The notes: generated by a model not told the origin, from the sequence alone. A stretch of 64,000 nucleotides of DNA from Dyadobacter soli (GCF_900101885.1 NZ_FNAN01000012.1:1-64000), one strand, 5' to 3'. Numbered from the stretch's first letter, positions 17,991 through 27,275 are shown. Made by a program: numbers and translations.

Positions 17991-18190
17991 TCATTTTCCT
18001 ATCTCTTCACCAGATTTGTCCTTTTTGTTATAAAGTACCTAGGCAGCATGTGCTTTTGACATTGCCGCCTTGCGCAGTCCTTTGGGCTTCCCTCCCATCC
18101 TACTCCTGACACGGGCAGCTGAGAGCTCGGCCTTGTTTGTACCGGATCAGGTCACGCTCGAACTCATAACAAACGAGACGGCCCTTGTAT
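17991..18190 (-). pseudogene. Serine recombinase (resolvase/invertase) remnant
   Basis: On the minus strand one frame reads YEFERDLIRYKQGR and the neighbouring frame continues AELSAARVRSRMGGKPKG, then LRKAAMSKAHAA, a TAG, and VLYNKKDKSGEEI. This is the end of the catalytic domain and the E-helix/linker of a Tn3-type resolvase (normally EFERDLI.ER...GL.AAR.RGR.GG.PKGL). At least one frameshift and one internal stop separate the pieces; the N-terminal catalytic Ser region and the C-terminal HTH are not recognisable. It is a fossil of a mobile element or plasmid-derived insertion. Confidence 0.7.
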
Positions 18191-18332
18191 CGGCAAAATC
18201 GTACAATTGCTTTTGAATGGAGTGTCACCTTCGTATCCATTGCCGCTCTCCCCTGGCGAAGGTCGCGGCACGCTGCGTCAGTTTCCCTGGCGGCGATAGT
18301 GTTCCTGATGTATTGCGAAAATGGCCATCATT

Positions 18333-18417
18333 TGTCCGAAACCGGACAGCGCAACGGTAATGAATGATCTTTGAAGTCGATTCTGGCCCTGTTAACGATG
18401 CTGGTATGAAACTTGCA
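18333..18417 (+). promoter_or_regulatory. Candidate sigma54 promoter with upstream palindrome
   Basis: TGGTATGAAACTTGCA at 18402-18417 keeps the sigma54 -24 GG and -12 GC with the proper 10-base spacing and agrees with TGGCACG-N4-TTGCA at all but two positions. About 55 bases upstream, TGTCCG-AAAC-CGGACA (18333-18348) is a perfect 6-bp inverted repeat of the kind bound by NtrC-family activators. The predicted transcript start near 18428 lies 47 bases before the permease ATG at 18475. Confidence 0.55.
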
Positions 18418-18474
18418 ACGCTCTTGATGGCTATTTACAGGTGCCCGTTCAAGCCAAAATTCCTATTAGTCACA

Positions 18475-20847
18475 ATGATTAGAAGCTTCTTACTCACTGC
18501 GCTAAGAAATCTTAAAAAGAACCGGCTATATGCCGCCATTAACATTGGGGGACTGGCCATTGGAATAGCTTGTTGCTTGGTCATTTTTGTTATTGTCAGC
18601 TATGAAACTTCCTTCGACGATTATCACAGCAAGGCAAGCCGGATCTACCGGGTGAACTTAAACCAACAGACCGGGGTAGGGCAACAATTTAATGGGTGTA
18701 ACTACTCTCCACTTACTGATGCGATTCGAAGCGAGGTGACCGGATTGGAACAGGTAACCGGCGTTTATTGCTTGCAGCGCTACCAGTTCTCGAAAGACAA
18801 TAATCTCTTTGAAGACCAATATGCATTTTTTGCTGATCCTCATTACTTTGATGTGTTTGATGGAACCTGGTTATCGGGTGACAAGGCCACGGCATTAACC
18901 TTGCCCAATTCCGTCGTCGTCACGGATTCCTTTGCCAGAAAATTTCTTGGTGGAAGCAACAAGGCTTTGGGCACTACATTCGTACTCGAAAACAAGTTGA
19001 CACTTACGGTTAACGGAATTGTTGCAACCCCGCCCACGAATACCGATCATCGTTACAGCATCTTGATCTCGTATTCGTCATTAGGCAATTTTATGCCTGA
19101 TATCGTCGACAATTGGGAGAAAGTAGGGGCTGGCGCTACCTATGTGGTCTTTAACAGAGATACGCGCAAGGATCGCATTGATGCCCAACTTAACCAGCTC
19201 ATTCAAAAACATCTCTCGAAAGATATCGCCGATAAGACTGCTTTCTATTTAATGGCGCTGAATGATAATCATGACCGCAACTACGATTATACCAGTTTTA
19301 CCTACGATTTTCCTGTGCCGGTAATGATCATATTATCCATTATTGCTGGTTTAGTTGCATTTATTGCCTGTATCAATTTTGTCAATTTAGCCACCGCTCA
19401 GTCACTGAAACGAGCGAAGGAAGTTGGCGTCCGGAAAACAATGGGCAGCAGTCGTTTTCAACTCGTCGTACAATATCTAAGTGAAGCCTTTGTAATAACA
19501 GGGCTAGCAGCCGTCACCGGAATGATATTGTCAAAATTTGGTATTGATGCATTAAACAGGATTTACGGTAAAAATTACCTTCGGTTTGAAGTACTGGTTG
19601 AACCACTTTCCCTTCTGCTTATTGCAGGATTTTTATTAGTAATCACACTACTAGCTGGCTTTTACCCAGCTTTCGTATTGTCTGGCTACAAACCAGTTCT
19701 GGCTTTAAAATCTCAAAATTATAAGAATTCATCGAACGGACTTTCGATTCGCCGCACACTCGTCATTTCGCAATTTATCGGAGCTCAGATATTGATAATC
19801 GTGACAATGATCATGACCAACCAAGTTAACGCTTTTAAGGAGCGTCCCATGGATTACGATCCCAAATCGATTGTCTTAATTCCTGCATTGCACGGCAACG
19901 ATACCGGGCAATATGAAAAGTTGCGGCATGAGCTTCAAAACGTTCCCGGCATTCTTAATTATAGTTTTGGCAATGTTGGAAACGAAATGGGTGAATTCTT
20001 TACCAGAGAACAACAGAAGCAATCAGGGATCATTAGCTATGCGGATACCGCTTACATCCACACCTTCCGGATGCGGTTGCTGGCTGGAAAGAACCTCTCG
20101 TACTCAACTGGCGGTCCTAACCAGCAAGTTTTAGTCAACGAGTCACTGGTCAAATCTTTGGGCCTAGCTAGTCCGGCAGCAGCAATCGGGATGACTTATA
20201 CTCTGAAAGGGCAACTGGTGACTATTGTTGGTGTAGTAAAAGACTCGTTTACGCAACCAATGAGTAATAGGGTTGATCCAATCACGATCTTAAATATTCC
20301 GGAAAAATTTAGCAGCCTGGCTCTGTCGATCTCTAAAAAGGATGTTTCAAAAACCTTAGGTGGAATCGAAAAAGCCTGGAAAAACGCTTACCCCACTTAT
20401 CTTTGTAAGTATCAATTTATGGATGATTCCATAAATCAGTCGTATGGTGAGTACAACATGATCTTCTCAATATTACGTCTGGCATCTTTTCTGGCTATCT
20501 TCATTGGGTGCTTGGGCCTGTATGGCTTAGTCTCGTTTATGGCTATCCAGCGAACAAAAGAAATCGGGATTCGGAAAGTATTCGGTGCTACGGTGACGAG
20601 TGTGGTGATGATCTTTACCAAGGAGTCCGTAATCTTAATCGTCATTGCTTTTCTAATTGCGGCGCCCCTCGCCCACTTTTTAGGGATCGCCATGCTGATG
20701 GAGTTACCCGAACGCGTGACGCCCGGGATTGGCATCTTTATAACTGGTTTATTGGTATCGCTGCTCGTATGCATGCTGACGGTAGGTTATCGCTCGTACC
20801 AGGCTGCAATTCAAAATCCGGTTGAAAGTCTGAGGATTGAAGATTGA
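18475..20847 (+). CDS. MacB/FtsX-type ABC transporter permease
   Basis: The protein has 790 residues, the normal length for this Bacteroidota family. It consists of two tandem MacB_PCD-FtsX units: a first helix (AAINIGGLAIGIACCLVIFVIV) followed by the soluble SYETSFDDYH...RIYRVN module, three helices around 290-420, a second set beginning RRTLVISQFIGAQILIIVTM, another periplasmic module, and three last helices with the conserved RTKEIGIRKVFGAT motif. The C-terminal NPVESLRIED is typical. I start at MIRSFLLTALRNLKKNRLYA; an upstream ATG at 18364 would add 37 unrelated residues and lies upstream of the candidate sigma54 promoter. These permeases act in export of, or tolerance to, small molecules with a separate ATPase, which is not encoded here. 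Confidence 0.92.
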   Translation: MIRSFLLTALRNLKKNRLYAAINIGGLAIGIACCLVIFVIVSYETSFDDYHSKASRIYRVNLNQQTGVGQQFNGCNYSPLTDAIRSEVTGLEQVTGVYCLQRYQFSKDNNLFEDQYAFFADPHYFDVFDGTWLSGDKATALTLPNSVVVTDSFARKFLGGSNKALGTTFVLENKLTLTVNGIVATPPTNTDHRYSILISYSSLGNFMPDIVDNWEKVGAGATYVVFNRDTRKDRIDAQLNQLIQKHLSKDIADKTAFYLMALNDNHDRNYDYTSFTYDFPVPVMIILSIIAGLVAFIACINFVNLATAQSLKRAKEVGVRKTMGSSRFQLVVQYLSEAFVITGLAAVTGMILSKFGIDALNRIYGKNYLRFEVLVEPLSLLLIAGFLLVITLLAGFYPAFVLSGYKPVLALKSQNYKNSSNGLSIRRTLVISQFIGAQILIIVTMIMTNQVNAFKERPMDYDPKSIVLIPALHGNDTGQYEKLRHELQNVPGILNYSFGNVGNEMGEFFTREQQKQSGIISYADTAYIHTFRMRLLAGKNLSYSTGGPNQQVLVNESLVKSLGLASPAAAIGMTYTLKGQLVTIVGVVKDSFTQPMSNRVDPITILNIPEKFSSLALSISKKDVSKTLGGIEKAWKNAYPTYLCKYQFMDDSINQSYGEYNMIFSILRLASFLAIFIGCLGLYGLVSFMAIQRTKEIGIRKVFGATVTSVVMIFTKESVILIVIAFLIAAPLAHFLGIAMLMELPERVTPGIGIFITGLLVSLLVCMLTVGYRSYQAAIQNPVESLRIED

Positions 20848-20911
20848 ATTGCAACTGAGCACTTTAACTAGCCATTACACTCCACGCTATTAATAAACCT
20901 ATGCCTGCCCA

Positions 20912-21877
20912 TTACTTCTCAAACCTCACCACCTGATGTTCAATCGGTTTGACGGTCGCCAAATAGGTAAAGATCGCGGCGAGGTCTTGTTCCTTCATGC
21001 CTGCGTACATAACCCAGGGCATGGGCGTGTTCAGGTCGCCGGGAGCCACTTTCGGAGAGACATAATTGCTGTCGGTGTAGGCTTTGAAGCGGGCTACGAA
21101 TGCTTCTTTCGTCCAGTTACCGATGCCGGTTTCCTTGTGCAGGGTAATGTTGGGCGAGCGTACAACGCCGTTCGGGCTGCGGAATTCCATTCCTCCACCG
21201 AATTCAGTTCCCGGGATGACGCTGCCTTTGTCTGTTTTGCTATGACATTCCACACAACCCGTTGCGGTGATGAGGTATTTGCCGTAAGCAACCTGATCTG
21301 TCTCGGCAGGCCGTGTTGTGAAAGATGCTTCATGAGGCATTGTGTTGATCAGAATGCTGACAGGGAAATCCGGCTCCGACTGCGGGTTGGTTTTCTCGAC
21401 CGGCGGCAACCCGCGGATGTAGGCAATCACCGAATAAATATCCTCCTTGTCGAGCTGGCCGAAGCGGTGGTAGCCCATGACGGGGAACAATGCCTTTCCG
21501 CTTTTATTGACGCCGGTGGTAACGGCACGGAAAATTTCTCCGTCCGTCCAGCCGGCGAGTGCGTAGGGTGTGATGTTGGGTGCATAAAACTTTCCCGGAA
21601 AACCCATTTCCTGCGTGAATTCTTCACCGCCACCGCCTAAGGCGCCCACCAGCGGGCCGGCATATTGCGACCAGTCGCGGGTGCTGTGGCAGTCCATACA
21701 TACGGTTACGTGATTGGCCAGGTATTTTCCACGTTCAACTCGGGCTGGGGTCCGCTCGATTTTAAGATCCGGCGCAGGACCGGTGTCGGGCAAAGCAGCT
21801 TTTACATAAATGATGCCTGCGGCAACGATAACAAGGAGGCCGGCAAGAATTTTGCCGATGAGTTTGAGCGCTTTCAA
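20912..21877 (-). CDS. Membrane-anchored diheme cytochrome c
   Basis: The protein has 321 residues, with an N-terminal membrane anchor or signal (KLIGKILAGLLVIVAAGIIYV). Two cytochrome c domains follow, with heme motifs CMDCH (residues 60-64) and CVECH (208-212) and probable distal Met ligands in the segments around ALFPVMGYHRFG and DLNTPMPWVMYAGM. The arrangement resembles the diheme c-type subunits that accept electrons from periplasmic dehydrogenases such as aldehyde, gluconate or sugar dehydrogenases. No dehydrogenase gene is adjacent, so the partner is unknown. It diverges from the response regulator at 22092 across a 214-base gap that holds the palindrome at 22041. Confidence 0.88.
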   Translation of the reverse strand: MKALKLIGKILAGLLVIVAAGIIYVKAALPDTGPAPDLKIERTPARVERGKYLANHVTVCMDCHSTRDWSQYAGPLVGALGGGGEEFTQEMGFPGKFYAPNITPYALAGWTDGEIFRAVTTGVNKSGKALFPVMGYHRFGQLDKEDIYSVIAYIRGLPPVEKTNPQSEPDFPVSILINTMPHEASFTTRPAETDQVAYGKYLITATGCVECHSKTDKGSVIPGTEFGGGMEFRSPNGVVRSPNITLHKETGIGNWTKEAFVARFKAYTDSNYVSPKVAPGDLNTPMPWVMYAGMKEQDLAAIFTYLATVKPIEHQVVRFEK

Positions 21878-22040
21878 GAGAGTTATAGGGATTTGGGTTT
21901 CAGATTACTGGTTTCTTGAATTTTGAATTGAAAAAAATAACGTTGAGTATAATCGGTATAACTAAGGCGGATTCGCCGGATTTGCGCAGATGAAGTATTT
22001 TTCGGGTGACAAAGGACGCGAATGACACTGCCGGGCACAA

Positions 22041-22056
22041 TAGCAAAATCTTACTA
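22041..22056 (+). promoter_or_regulatory. TAGTAA-N4-TTACTA-type palindrome, copy 1
   Basis: TAGCAA-AATC-TTACTA lies 36 bases upstream of the response regulator ATG. Including the preceding CAA it matches the copy upstream of the kinase (23944-23962) at 17 of 19 positions, and both copies are followed on the plus strand by a TTCG-ending -7-like element. It is a candidate operator for a LuxR/NarL-type dimer, possibly the regulator itself. Confidence 0.55.
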
Positions 22057-22091
22057 TATACTTCGACATTCTGATTCGCTAATTTTACCCC

Positions 22092-22733
22092 ATGACATCA
22101 AGGATCATTATTTTCGACGACAACCAGGAAAGGCTAAGCAGCGTGGCCATGCTATTGAACCTGTCGCCCGAGTTTACTTGCACCGGTACTTTTATCAATG
22201 CAAATAACCTGGTGACGGACATTGCCGATTCCAAGCCGGACCTCGTTCTGATGGACATCGATATGCCGGGAACCAATGGTATTGAAGCGACAAAGCTGAT
22301 CCGACGTCATTTCGGCGCGCTGCCCGTTTTGATACAAACCAACTTTGAGGACGACGAGCGTGTTTTCGACAGCCTTCGGGCAGGGGCCAACGGGTATTTG
22401 CTGAAACAAACATCCCCTGTAAAGTTTCTGGAAAGTTTAAAGGAAGCCCTGGAAGGCGGGGCACCTATGACCGGCAGCATTGCTACCAAGGTGCTGCGCT
22501 ACTTCGCTTCCGAACCGGTCGCCAAGGTCGCAAAAAAGGATTACCACCTCACAGAACGGGAAAAGCAGATTCTCGGACTGCTAACGCAGGGTTACAGCTA
22601 TAAACTGATCGCGGCCGAGTGTAATATCTCCTATAACACCGTGAACAACCACATCAGCAACATCTACGACAAGCTTTACGTCAACAGTGTCGCCGAGGCG
22701 ATCGGCCTTGCTATCAGGGAGCGACTGGTTTGA
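22092..22733 (+). CDS. NarL/LuxR-type response regulator
   Basis: The protein has 213 residues, with a receiver (about 1-122) carrying Asp9/Asp10, phosphoacceptor Asp55 in LVLMDIDMPG and the switch Lys in YLLKQTSP. A LuxR HTH follows (about 150-205; LTEREKQILGLLTQGYSYKL and NTVNNHISNIYDKL). Its probable partner is the HisKA_3-type kinase at 24086-27202, the classic family to pair with NarL regulators; both genes carry the same upstream palindrome. It converges on the exported protein gene at 22814-23800. Confidence 0.92.
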   Translation: MTSRIIIFDDNQERLSSVAMLLNLSPEFTCTGTFINANNLVTDIADSKPDLVLMDIDMPGTNGIEATKLIRRHFGALPVLIQTNFEDDERVFDSLRAGANGYLLKQTSPVKFLESLKEALEGGAPMTGSIATKVLRYFASEPVAKVAKKDYHLTEREKQILGLLTQGYSYKLIAAECNISYNTVNNHISNIYDKLYVNSVAEAIGLAIRERLV

Positions 22734-22749
22734 CATACACCCTATCATT

Positions 22750-22787
22750 GATTTCGCTCCCAAACAATATTGCCTGAGAGCGAAATC
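22750..22787. terminator. Bidirectional stem-loop between convergent genes
   Basis: GATTTCGCTC (22750-22759) and GAGCGAAATC (22778-22787) form a perfect 10-bp stem with an 18-base loop. It sits between the stop of the regulator and the end of the convergent gene at 22814. No long T-run follows on either strand, so termination is likely but not certain. Confidence 0.5.
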
Positions 22788-22813
22788 GGAATGTTTCCGG
22801 AAACCGACGCTTA

Positions 22814-23800
22814 TCAGTAGCTCAGCTTGCTGATTGTTCCGTCCTTATAACTTACCAGGTAGTAGGTTCTCTCTCCCGAGCGGACGATGTCGGTAGGCTG
22901 CGAAAGGCCGTCGAGCAAGGTGTTACCGTTTTCGTCCACAACTTTGCCGGTTCCCACTTCGAATCCCAGGTCGAACGTGCCGTGTTGCAATACGATCGGT
23001 TTGTTGTTCACGGAAAGCGCAATGCCGGACAATGTCGTGAGGTTGGTTTTATACTCGCTCACAAAGCCAGCGGTGGTTATCTGGAAAATTTTTGCGGCGC
23101 CAGGCGTAAAAGGAAATCCGGTTAATGTAGTCACAATGAACTTGCTACCATCGAAAACAATGCCCGTCGGAACGGCTTCATTGCCCTCGTCTGTCTTAGG
23201 AATGAGCGCGAATTCACTCAGTGCGCCGGTGCCCTGCTCCCGCTTGATGATCACGTTTCCGCCGGCATCTGCAATGTACAGGTTATTGTCCGGTCCGAAA
23301 ACCATTTCAAACGGGTTGGAATTAACGGGATCGGTGTAGTTCTTTCCTCGCACGAAATCGCCGATATCATGCACGGGGATGCCCGCAAGGCTCACCGGTG
23401 AGTCGCCGGCATGGAACGATGACACGTCGGCAATGTACAATTTTCCGCTCACGCCATGCAGGAAATAGAGTTTTCCATCCTTGTAAAGCAACTTGGTTAA
23501 ACCTTCGATGGAACCCATGCTTGTAATGGATTGCAGGCCCGTCACGAACAACGTTTTTTGCCCGGATGGCGTAATCATCGAAATGCTGCCGTCATTGCTG
23601 TTGGTCCCGGTTCCGACCTCGGTCACCCAGATATTTCCATTGTCGTCGAGCGCAATGCCGATAGGTGCTTTCAAATTGCTCACAAACGGATTGGAAGTGA
23701 GATTTGTAGGCTCCGGAATCGGTACGATGTGGTCCGTAACGCAATTTTGTGCGAAAAGTGCAAGCACAAGGAAGGTAAGGGAAAGGAATACTTTTTTCAT
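22814..23800 (-). CDS. Exported ScyD/ScyE-like NHL-repeat protein
   Basis: The protein has 328 residues from MKKVFLSLTFLVLALFAQNC; an in-frame start at 23932 would add 44 residues before the obvious signal peptide. Cys20 could be a lipidation site, although AQNC is a weak lipobox. The rest is a beta-propeller with repeats such as APIGIALDDNGNIWVTEVGT, EMVFGPDNNLYIADAGGNV and LSGIALSVNNKPIVL, the pattern of ScyD/ScyE family proteins. It lies between the regulator at 22092 and the kinase at 24086, facing the kinase divergently, so it may belong to the same regulatory unit. The ligand or function is unknown. Confidence 0.82.
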   Translation of the reverse strand: MKKVFLSLTFLVLALFAQNCVTDHIVPIPEPTNLTSNPFVSNLKAPIGIALDDNGNIWVTEVGTGTNSNDGSISMITPSGQKTLFVTGLQSITSMGSIEGLTKLLYKDGKLYFLHGVSGKLYIADVSSFHAGDSPVSLAGIPVHDIGDFVRGKNYTDPVNSNPFEMVFGPDNNLYIADAGGNVIIKREQGTGALSEFALIPKTDEGNEAVPTGIVFDGSKFIVTTLTGFPFTPGAAKIFQITTAGFVSEYKTNLTTLSGIALSVNNKPIVLQHGTFDLGFEVGTGKVVDENGNTLLDGLSQPTDIVRSGERTYYLVSYKDGTISKLSY

Positions 23801-23946
23801 GTTTTTGAGATTAGATGGAACAGTTAAGCGTGTAGTTGACTGGCGTGATGTGTGTACAGCGTCGGAAGGGATCACGCGGGAACGGGCGTGCTTTTGCAGG
23901 GTAAATTTGACAGCGCAAAACAAGGCAAGCATCGCCCGTGGCGCAA

Positions 23947-23962
23947 TAGTAAATTCTTACTA
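23947..23962 (+). promoter_or_regulatory. TAGTAA-N4-TTACTA palindrome, copy 2
   Basis: TAGTAA-ATTC-TTACTA is a perfect 6-bp inverted repeat with a 4-base spacer in the divergent region between the exported protein (start 23800, minus) and the kinase (start 24086, plus). The -7-like TAGCTTTT begins at its right edge. It matches the copy at 22041-22056, which precedes the partner regulator. Confidence 0.55.
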
Positions 23963-24085
23963 GCTTTTCGTTTGAAGCCTTACGGTTAATAAAAAGTAAC
24001 CGCGATTTGATTACCGTGCCACTTTTTGTAGTATACTTCTGACTTGTTCAGCCTGAACCCGCTATCCTACCCGCTAATCTTCCTC

Positions 24086-27000
24086 ATGCCACGCGAATTC
24101 TCGACTTTTAAGCTTTTAGGGGCGTCCGGAAAAATCTTTCTTTGCTCGCTGTTTTTCTTGGTATGTCAAAACAGATTTCTCCACGGCATTGCGCAGGTTC
24201 CGCAAACGCGCGTGAACATGCAGCTGCTCGGCCCCGAGCAAGGGCTTCCCAGCAGAAATATTCGCTGCCTTGCGCAGGATGGCCGGGGTTTTATATGGGT
24301 AGCCACCGGGCAGGAGCTCTGGCGTTACGATGGCTACACTTTTCAGAATTTTACAGAAACCCTGACCCGCTCGATCGGCGGCAGCACGCTCATCAACCAG
24401 GTACGGACAGCGCCGGACGGTAAAATTTGGGTAGCGCACAACAATGGTTTCAGCGTGGTAGACCCCGTCCATCTTACCTGCAAAACCGTCGATCCCTCCC
24501 GTAAAATCCAAGATCCCGACGCCCGCCAAAACCTGAATATTTTTTTCGATAAAGACGGTAATGCTTGGCTGGCCATCCCGCGGGGCAGGCTGATTAAGGT
24601 CAGCAAAGAATGCATTCCCGTGGCTGTTTACATTCCACCGGCCAATGCATCCCAGGTCATTTCAGCCGAAACCCAGGTTACCCGCTTCTTCAATGACCGT
24701 CAAAATAAGAGGTACGTGTATAGCGCCGGTGCTTTTCTGGATGAAATAGATGCGAATGCAAAATTTACCAGCCGGGTCAGCCTGCTATCAGAAGAACTTA
24801 AAAACCAACGATTTGCCGTATGGAGCCTGGTGCAGCCAGAACGGGAGATATTACGCATTTACTACCGGCAAGCCGGCGGGAACCGTTTTCAGATGCGCCA
24901 ATATTCCCTTGCAAATCATACGTTCGGCCCACTGACCGACATCGATACGCCGATCGCCCCGGAGTGGGTAACCCCTGATCAGAAAGGGAATGTATGGTAT
25001 AAATCCGGAGAGCAAATCGGGTTTTTAAATCAGAAAACCGGCGAGTTCACGGATCTGTCCGCCCGGTTGAAACAGAAATCGGGAGCTCACACCTTCCTGT
25101 TTACTTCCCTTGTCAGTTCCGACGGCAGCTACTGGATATCCTGCGTGGACGGCCTTTTCAAGATCACATTGACGGACGAAATTTTCCGGAAATACCTGAG
25201 CGTTCCGCTGGAAAAGCCGGGCGACATCGGCAGCAGCATACGCGGCATCACCGAGGACGCAACGGGGATGATCTGGGCATGTTCTTACGGTTTTATGGCT
25301 TATGGATTTCCCAATATGCTCCACCAGATAGATCCTCCCAGCAACAGAACGAGGCATATGGCGCTCAAACGCCCGAAGAACATTCCCGGCGACGCCGTCA
25401 TTCCCTACAAGGTGCTGTTCTCCGGCGACGAGGTGTATGCGATTACCGACGGCCCCCAGTTTATCAAAATCAACCCCGAAACCGAGGACTACTTCCCGGT
25501 GAAGTTCCCGTTCATCAGCGGCCGGGGTTTTACGTCCTTTTACAAACTGAATGCGCACACGTTCTGGATGGGTACCTGGGGTGGCATGACGATGATCGAT
25601 ACGCGGGATATGAAACCGGTGCTGCTGAATGAAAAAGCGGGCAAGTATATCAAAAATGAGCGGATCAACCACTTCATGCCGTGGTCGGGCAACCGTGTGC
25701 TGGTGAGTACTACCAACGGCCTGTATGTCCTGAACCCCGACGCCACCATTCACGAACATTACGGACAATCCGCCGGCGACAAGATCGAACTTCCCGCCTT
25801 GCAGCTCTTTCACTCGGTTTGGTACGAGCATGCATTGTGGACCGGATCAGGACAAGGGCTGGTTCGCATTGACACCGTTCAGAAAAAGGCACGGCTTTTC
25901 ACGACGGAGGACGGCCTGCCCGACAACAATATCTACGCCGCCTTGCCCGATGAGCGGGGCAATCTCTGGCTGAGCACCAATAAGGGATTGTCATGCTTCG
26001 ACACGCGCGCGCAGAAGTTTCGCAATTACGGTATGCTCGACGGCTTGCCGCATTTGGAGTTCAACCATGGATCGTACCTGAAATCGCGGGACGGCACGCT
26101 CTATTTTGGGGGGTTGAATGGCATTGTCTCTTTCGACCCCGCGCAGATCGAGACCAGTACCAAAAGAGAGCACGAACTCCAATTGATATCCTACACCAAA
26201 TACGCCTCCGACCTCAACCGGACCGACACGGTAACCAGCCATTTGCCCGGCCAGGAAGTCGTTTTCGAACCTGGCGACCGCCTTTTTACATTCTCGTTCA
26301 TGAGCACGGATTACCACAATACCACGCTCAACCGGTTCCGCTATAAATTGGAAGGCTGGAACGACGATAGCTGGCATATGTTTGAAAACGGCAACAAATT
26401 GCTTTTCAACAGCTTGCCGCCGGGCGAGTACGGGCTTTGCGTACAGGTGTCGGTGGCAGGTGCGGATTGGGGTACTTATGAATGGAAAACCCCGCTCACC
26501 GTGCTGGCCCCGTGGTACAGGTCAATCTGGTTTTTTGCATTGAGCATTATCGCCCTTGCCCTGCTGTTCTACGCTTTTTACCGGTATCGTTTAAGCCAGA
26601 TATTGCGCATTCAGCGGATCAGGAACGGCATCAGCGCCGATATGCATGATGAAATCGGCGGGACGCTGAGCAGTATTTCGTTTTATAGCCAGGCCCTGCT
26701 GATGCAAATGGAGAAAACGGAACAGCAGCAGGTCGTCCGGAAGATCAGGGACAATGCTCAGCAGGTGCAGGAGGGGCTCAGTGACATTATATGGAGTGTT
26801 AAAGCGGGCGGTGACCAGATCAATGATGTGTTTGCCCGCATGCTGCATTTCGGGGGCGGACTGGCGGAGTCCAAAGGCTTTACCTTTCATTTTGAAACAG
26901 ACCCGCAGCTTAAAAGCCTGAAACTGGATATGCAAACCCGCAAGAATTTCTACCTGATATTTAAGGAAGCCATGAACAACGCTGCCAAATACGCCGAATG

Positions 27001-27202
27001 CACCGCCGTTCACGCGCATATTGCGTACGCGGCAGGTAAAGTAAAAATGGTAATCCGGGACAATGGCAAAGGTTTCGACCATCAATCCGCCCGGCAGGGC
27101 AACGGCCTGACCAATATGCGGCAGCGTGCGGCGCAGATGAAAGGTCAGCTCACGATCGAATCCGCGCCAGGTGAAGGTACAGTCATTACCCTCGTTTTTT
27201 AA
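24086..27202 (+). CDS. Sensor kinase with propeller, Y_Y_Y and HisKA_3-type domains
   Basis: The protein has about 1038 residues from the ATG at 24086 (a TTG at 24044 is also in frame). A signal helix (FLCSLFFLVCQNRFLHG) is followed by a two-blade-set periplasmic propeller with repeats such as LPSRNIRCLAQDGRGFIWVA, IYAALPDERGNLWLSTNKGL and RDGTLYFGGLNGIVSF. A Y_Y_Y domain (about 720-790), a transmembrane helix (SIWFFALSIIALALLFYAFY), the dimerisation box ISADMHDEIGGTLSSISFY with the phospho-His, and a HATPase_c domain ending DNGKGFDHQ, GNGLTNMRQRA and GEGTVITLVF complete it. This layout signals through NarL-type regulators; the gene at 22092 is the likely partner. Confidence 0.92.
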   Translation: MPREFSTFKLLGASGKIFLCSLFFLVCQNRFLHGIAQVPQTRVNMQLLGPEQGLPSRNIRCLAQDGRGFIWVATGQELWRYDGYTFQNFTETLTRSIGGSTLINQVRTAPDGKIWVAHNNGFSVVDPVHLTCKTVDPSRKIQDPDARQNLNIFFDKDGNAWLAIPRGRLIKVSKECIPVAVYIPPANASQVISAETQVTRFFNDRQNKRYVYSAGAFLDEIDANAKFTSRVSLLSEELKNQRFAVWSLVQPEREILRIYYRQAGGNRFQMRQYSLANHTFGPLTDIDTPIAPEWVTPDQKGNVWYKSGEQIGFLNQKTGEFTDLSARLKQKSGAHTFLFTSLVSSDGSYWISCVDGLFKITLTDEIFRKYLSVPLEKPGDIGSSIRGITEDATGMIWACSYGFMAYGFPNMLHQIDPPSNRTRHMALKRPKNIPGDAVIPYKVLFSGDEVYAITDGPQFIKINPETEDYFPVKFPFISGRGFTSFYKLNAHTFWMGTWGGMTMIDTRDMKPVLLNEKAGKYIKNERINHFMPWSGNRVLVSTTNGLYVLNPDATIHEHYGQSAGDKIELPALQLFHSVWYEHALWTGSGQGLVRIDTVQKKARLFTTEDGLPDNNIYAALPDERGNLWLSTNKGLSCFDTRAQKFRNYGMLDGLPHLEFNHGSYLKSRDGTLYFGGLNGIVSFDPAQIETSTKREHELQLISYTKYASDLNRTDTVTSHLPGQEVVFEPGDRLFTFSFMSTDYHNTTLNRFRYKLEGWNDDSWHMFENGNKLLFNSLPPGEYGLCVQVSVAGADWGTYEWKTPLTVLAPWYRSIWFFALSIIALALLFYAFYRYRLSQILRIQRIRNGISADMHDEIGGTLSSISFYSQALLMQMEKTEQQQVVRKIRDNAQQVQEGLSDIIWSVKAGGDQINDVFARMLHFGGGLAESKGFTFHFETDPQLKSLKLDMQTRKNFYLIFKEAMNNAAKYAECTAVHAHIAYAAGKVKMVIRDNGKGFDHQSARQGNGLTNMRQRAAQMKGQLTIESAPGEGTVITLVF

Positions 27203-27275
27203 GCGGAAAAAAGGTCGCCGGGAAATTTTAAATGTGAGGGTTAAATGGTTATTCAGTCGAATAGTGTAATTTAGG

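Noticed and set aside
18364..18474. Upstream ATG extending the FtsX permease by 37 residues
   Set aside because: The extension lacks family similarity and the candidate sigma54 promoter lies inside it.
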